47,684 nt of DNA. Origin: a bacterium. Lineage in GTDB: Bacteria; Electryoneota; Electryoneia; Electryoneales; Electryoneaceae. The DNA is taken from the NCBI GenBank assembly GCA_028278125.1, contig JANQEY010000233.1:1-47684 (forward strand), given 5' to 3'. Every line of letters begins with the position of its first letter. The first letter of the stretch is position 1. The position numbers and the translations under genes were made by a program. Below the pieces are notes generated by a model, which was not told the DNA's origin, ran no database searches, and saw nothing but the letters and a program-made list of their open reading frames with translations. This document shows positions 45,695 through 47,684 of this stretch, in pieces.

Positions 45695-46626
45695 TGTTTT
45701 CACCGGAAAAGCCCTCGTGGCTTTTACAGATAGAAGAATTAGCAGCAGACCGTGAACATGGCGCTGCCTTTATAGTGCAAAAGGCAGCAGATATTTATAC
45801 AGAAGCATTTCAGAAGGAAATTGATTCGCACCAGGTAAAGGATTCCCTCCGAAAACTAGTCATTGGCCAGTCAAAAATGGCTCCTGTTCTTCGACTGGTT
45901 TCAGATCTATGGAACGCACTGGAAGAGAAGAATAGCCAGTCTGTATTCGATACAGCGAAACAATGGTCTGATGAACTCAGCGAAACCAAAGAGAAATTCC
46001 TCGTCAGCATCTCATCAAGTAATCTTCATAAGTTTACGGGTCCCTGGATATTTTTTTCTTCAAGTTCATCTATTAATGATGGAATAACCCGGCTTTCTGA
46101 AGAGTTTGGCTATAAATCTTTGGCGTTAGTTGGAGAATCAATACCTGGTGGAGAGGGAGAACAAACTGCGGAATTGATCGCGTCACTTGGATGGGATGTA
46201 ACCCTTTTGCCGGACAGCGTTTTATTTGACAGGATTTCTGGGTTAAAAAATGGACTAGCTGTTCTGGGATGTGATTCTTTATCTGAAGAGTACTTTATAA
46301 ACAAATCGGGATCAGGGGCACTTACCTCACTGGCCCATTCCAATAATATCTCCATCGAAATCTGGACGACAACACATAAAATTCTTCCACAGGGGATATT
46401 TGACCTGGTTGCCAACCAGGTTGCGGAAAAGGATGGTAGCCAAAACAAGGAAGAAATTTTTAGGAGGGAACGACCTCTTTTCGGAACAGGTAAAATAGAG
46501 CATATCAGTACTCTTAGGACAGAACTGGGTGTACTCTCAATTTCCGATTTGAGAGATTTGGCGCAAGCAATACCCGGTTTCAGCAAAGACATTATGGATG
46601 TAATAAGTTATCCTGGGGCAGGATAA
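45694..46626 (+). CDS. eIF2B-alpha / aIF2B-like protein, catalytic Cys apparently lost
   Basis: A Rossmann-type protein of the eIF2B / methylthioribose-1-phosphate isomerase / ribose-1,5-bisphosphate isomerase superfamily. Family blocks in order are DREHGAA (19-25), GQSKMAP (58-64), VGESIPGGEGEQTAELIASLGWDVTLLPDS (about 147-175), GCDSLSEEYFINKSGSG (192-208) and SIEIWTTTHKILP. The Asp of the GCDS block, usually catalytic in the isomerases, is kept. The stretch FFSSSSS (120-126) stands where those enzymes have the catalytic Cys, so isomerase activity is doubtful. It starts at the ATG overlapping the previous stop. A glycosyltransferase follows by 2 bases. The function is unknown. Confidence 0.82.
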   Translation: MFSPEKPSWLLQIEELAADREHGAAFIVQKAADIYTEAFQKEIDSHQVKDSLRKLVIGQSKMAPVLRLVSDLWNALEEKNSQSVFDTAKQWSDELSETKEKFLVSISSSNLHKFTGPWIFFSSSSSINDGITRLSEEFGYKSLALVGESIPGGEGEQTAELIASLGWDVTLLPDSVLFDRISGLKNGLAVLGCDSLSEEYFINKSGSGALTSLAHSNNISIEIWTTTHKILPQGIFDLVANQVAEKDGSQNKEEIFRRERPLFGTGKIEHISTLRTELGVLSISDLRDLAQAIPGFSKDIMDVISYPGAG

Positions 46627-46628
46627 AA

Positions 46629-47684
46629 TTGAAAATACTCTATATTTCACCACAACATGTTTCCGGTACACTTCATCTCTGGCAGGAGGAACACCGCCGC
46701 AGGGGAAACGAGTGCCGATATGTTACCCTTTACCCCACCCAGTTCAATTTCCCTGAGGATATCTGCCTGCATCTTCCACTTCACCCGGATAAGGGCTGGA
46801 TAGTCCAGGCACGCAAGGTTTTCCAGAGAATGGCACGCGGTCCTCTTGCCGATGACACTCCGATCCTGGAACGTCCCCCCTACCGTCCACCCCTGAATAT
46901 TGCTGAAAGGATGTTTTTCCCATTCCGTGATAAAATAATCGAACCTCTTATCGAAAAAGCTATCCGTCAATACGACCTGGATTCGTTCGATATTATCCAC
47001 CTCGACCAGGGACAGGGATTTCTTAAGAACGCGAATATCTGCCGTCGCTGGTACAGTGAGGGCAAAAAACTTGTCGCTTTCTACCATGGGAGCGATATGA
47101 GGAACAGGGGGATCTACAGTAATATCGACGATCTGGTATCCCTGCGTTTAACCAGTGAAGTTGACCTTCTCCACCTCGATGATCGACTTGAGTACCTGTT
47201 CCTGCCTTTCGACACGTCGAAATGGACACCGAAGAAAAAGGAACCTTCGGAAAAATTAAAAATCGTCCATACTGCACGGGTGCGTGCTTTTAAGGGAACG
47301 GAAACGATTATCGAAACAGTAAAAAGGCTGGAGAAAAAATACCCGGTTGAGCTTGTACTTATAGAAAACCTGCCCCACTCCACAGCGATGGAGATAAAGG
47401 CAGAATGCGACATAGCGATTGACCAGATCGCCGATACCGGCGGATGGGGTTACGGGATGAGTTCAGTAGAATACCTTTGCCTGGGTATTCCTACCTGTAC
47501 CAGCATGATTCCCGAGATGATTGAGTTTATTCCTGATCATCCTTTTGTACCGGTAACAGCCGAAACACTCGAAGAAAAACTGGTCAAACTGATCGAGGAT
47601 AAACAATTTCGTCAGGAGATCAGCGATAAGGGGCTGGAGTGGGTGAAAAAAAATCACGACATCAAGGCTGTTGGCGATAAATTA
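46629..47684 (+). CDS. Glycosyltransferase, 3' end outside window
   Basis: An open plus-strand reading of 352 codons without a stop runs to the end of the window; the minus-strand readings over it are shadows. The start is TTG, 2 bases after the preceding stop and preceded by AGGATAAAA. The N-terminus (KILYISPQHVSGTLHLWQEE) is a GT-B type start. The later blocks YHGSDMRNRGIY, KIVHTARVRAFKGTETIIETVKRL and GWGYGMSSVEYLCLGIPTCTS, ending with the Glu of SSVEYLCLG, resemble GT4 donor domains. It is likely cotranscribed with the eIF2B-like gene. Whether it acts on the surface polysaccharide is unknown. Confidence 0.85.
   Translation, partial: MKILYISPQHVSGTLHLWQEEHRRRGNECRYVTLYPTQFNFPEDICLHLPLHPDKGWIVQARKVFQRMARGPLADDTPILERPPYRPPLNIAERMFFPFRDKIIEPLIEKAIRQYDLDSFDIIHLDQGQGFLKNANICRRWYSEGKKLVAFYHGSDMRNRGIYSNIDDLVSLRLTSEVDLLHLDDRLEYLFLPFDTSKWTPKKKEPSEKLKIVHTARVRAFKGTETIIETVKRLEKKYPVELVLIENLPHSTAMEIKAECDIAIDQIADTGGWGYGMSSVEYLCLGIPTCTSMIPEMIEFIPDHPFVPVTAETLEEKLVKLIEDKQFRQEISDKGLEWVKKNHDIKAVGDKL

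Noticed and set aside
46647..47657. Several minus-strand readings at the window end
   Set aside because: They lie over a continuous plus-strand glycosyltransferase reading with clear motifs.
1..47684. tRNA, rRNA, CRISPR array, transposase or prophage genes
   Set aside because: Reading both strands by eye I saw no cloverleaf-like T-arm sets, regular spacer-repeat series or integrase/transposase motifs.

Overview
This window looks like a chromosomal stretch from a Gram-negative, diderm bacterium, probably of the FCB type (Marinimicrobia / Zixibacteria / KSB1-like). That placement is an inference from gene content: a BamA/TamA-type outer-membrane protein, a BatA-like aerotolerance protein, a histidine kinase with an HQLGTP-type H-box, an O-antigen/polysaccharide locus, AddAB, and an archease-RtcB pair. 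Many genes lack a strong Shine-Dalgarno sequence and TTG starts are common. No 16S rRNA, tRNA, phage, transposase or CRISPR array was seen, so the phylum is not proven.

Layout. 1-8545 is housekeeping: the end of a histidine kinase, nadB, a hairpin-rich convergent spacer, pfkA, a BamA/TamA-like protein, a MutT-like Nudix protein, an HD-GYP protein, a small membrane protein and a ferritin-like protein. 8705-15890 carries batA-like, hflX, a GH63/MGH1-like glycosidase and metE. 15944-19672 is a minus-strand block: a SIMPL-domain protein flanked by two inverted copies of a palindromic intergenic repeat, two tandem paralogues of an unrecognised family, and an M24 peptidase. 20031-26403 holds a GT-C/TPR membrane glycosyltransferase, a two-component pair (an NtrC-like regulator with Glu in place of the phospho-acceptor Asp, and a REC-PAS-kinase) and two small exported proteins.

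26418-33584 is a surface-polysaccharide locus: initiating sugar-phosphate transferase, two GT4 glycosyltransferases, an ATP-grasp ligase, a Wzx-like flippase and an O-antigen ligase/polymerase. 33703-38028 holds archease, RtcB RNA ligase, a SAM methyltransferase and an unrecognised protein that may join a Rossmann/SLOG-like N-terminus to a DUF2971/ART-like C-terminus. 38044-45302 is a minus-strand addB-addA-nucleoside phosphorylase operon. 45473-47684 is a divergent operon: a small Cys-containing protein, an eIF2B-alpha-like protein that seems to have lost the catalytic Cys, and a glycosyltransferase that runs off the window.

The best candidates for undescribed biology are the tandem paralogues at 17140-18332, the two-part protein at 36847-38028, the Glu-substituted regulator at 22090-23457, and the eIF2B-like operon at 45473-47684. 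No complete new system is proven from sequence alone.
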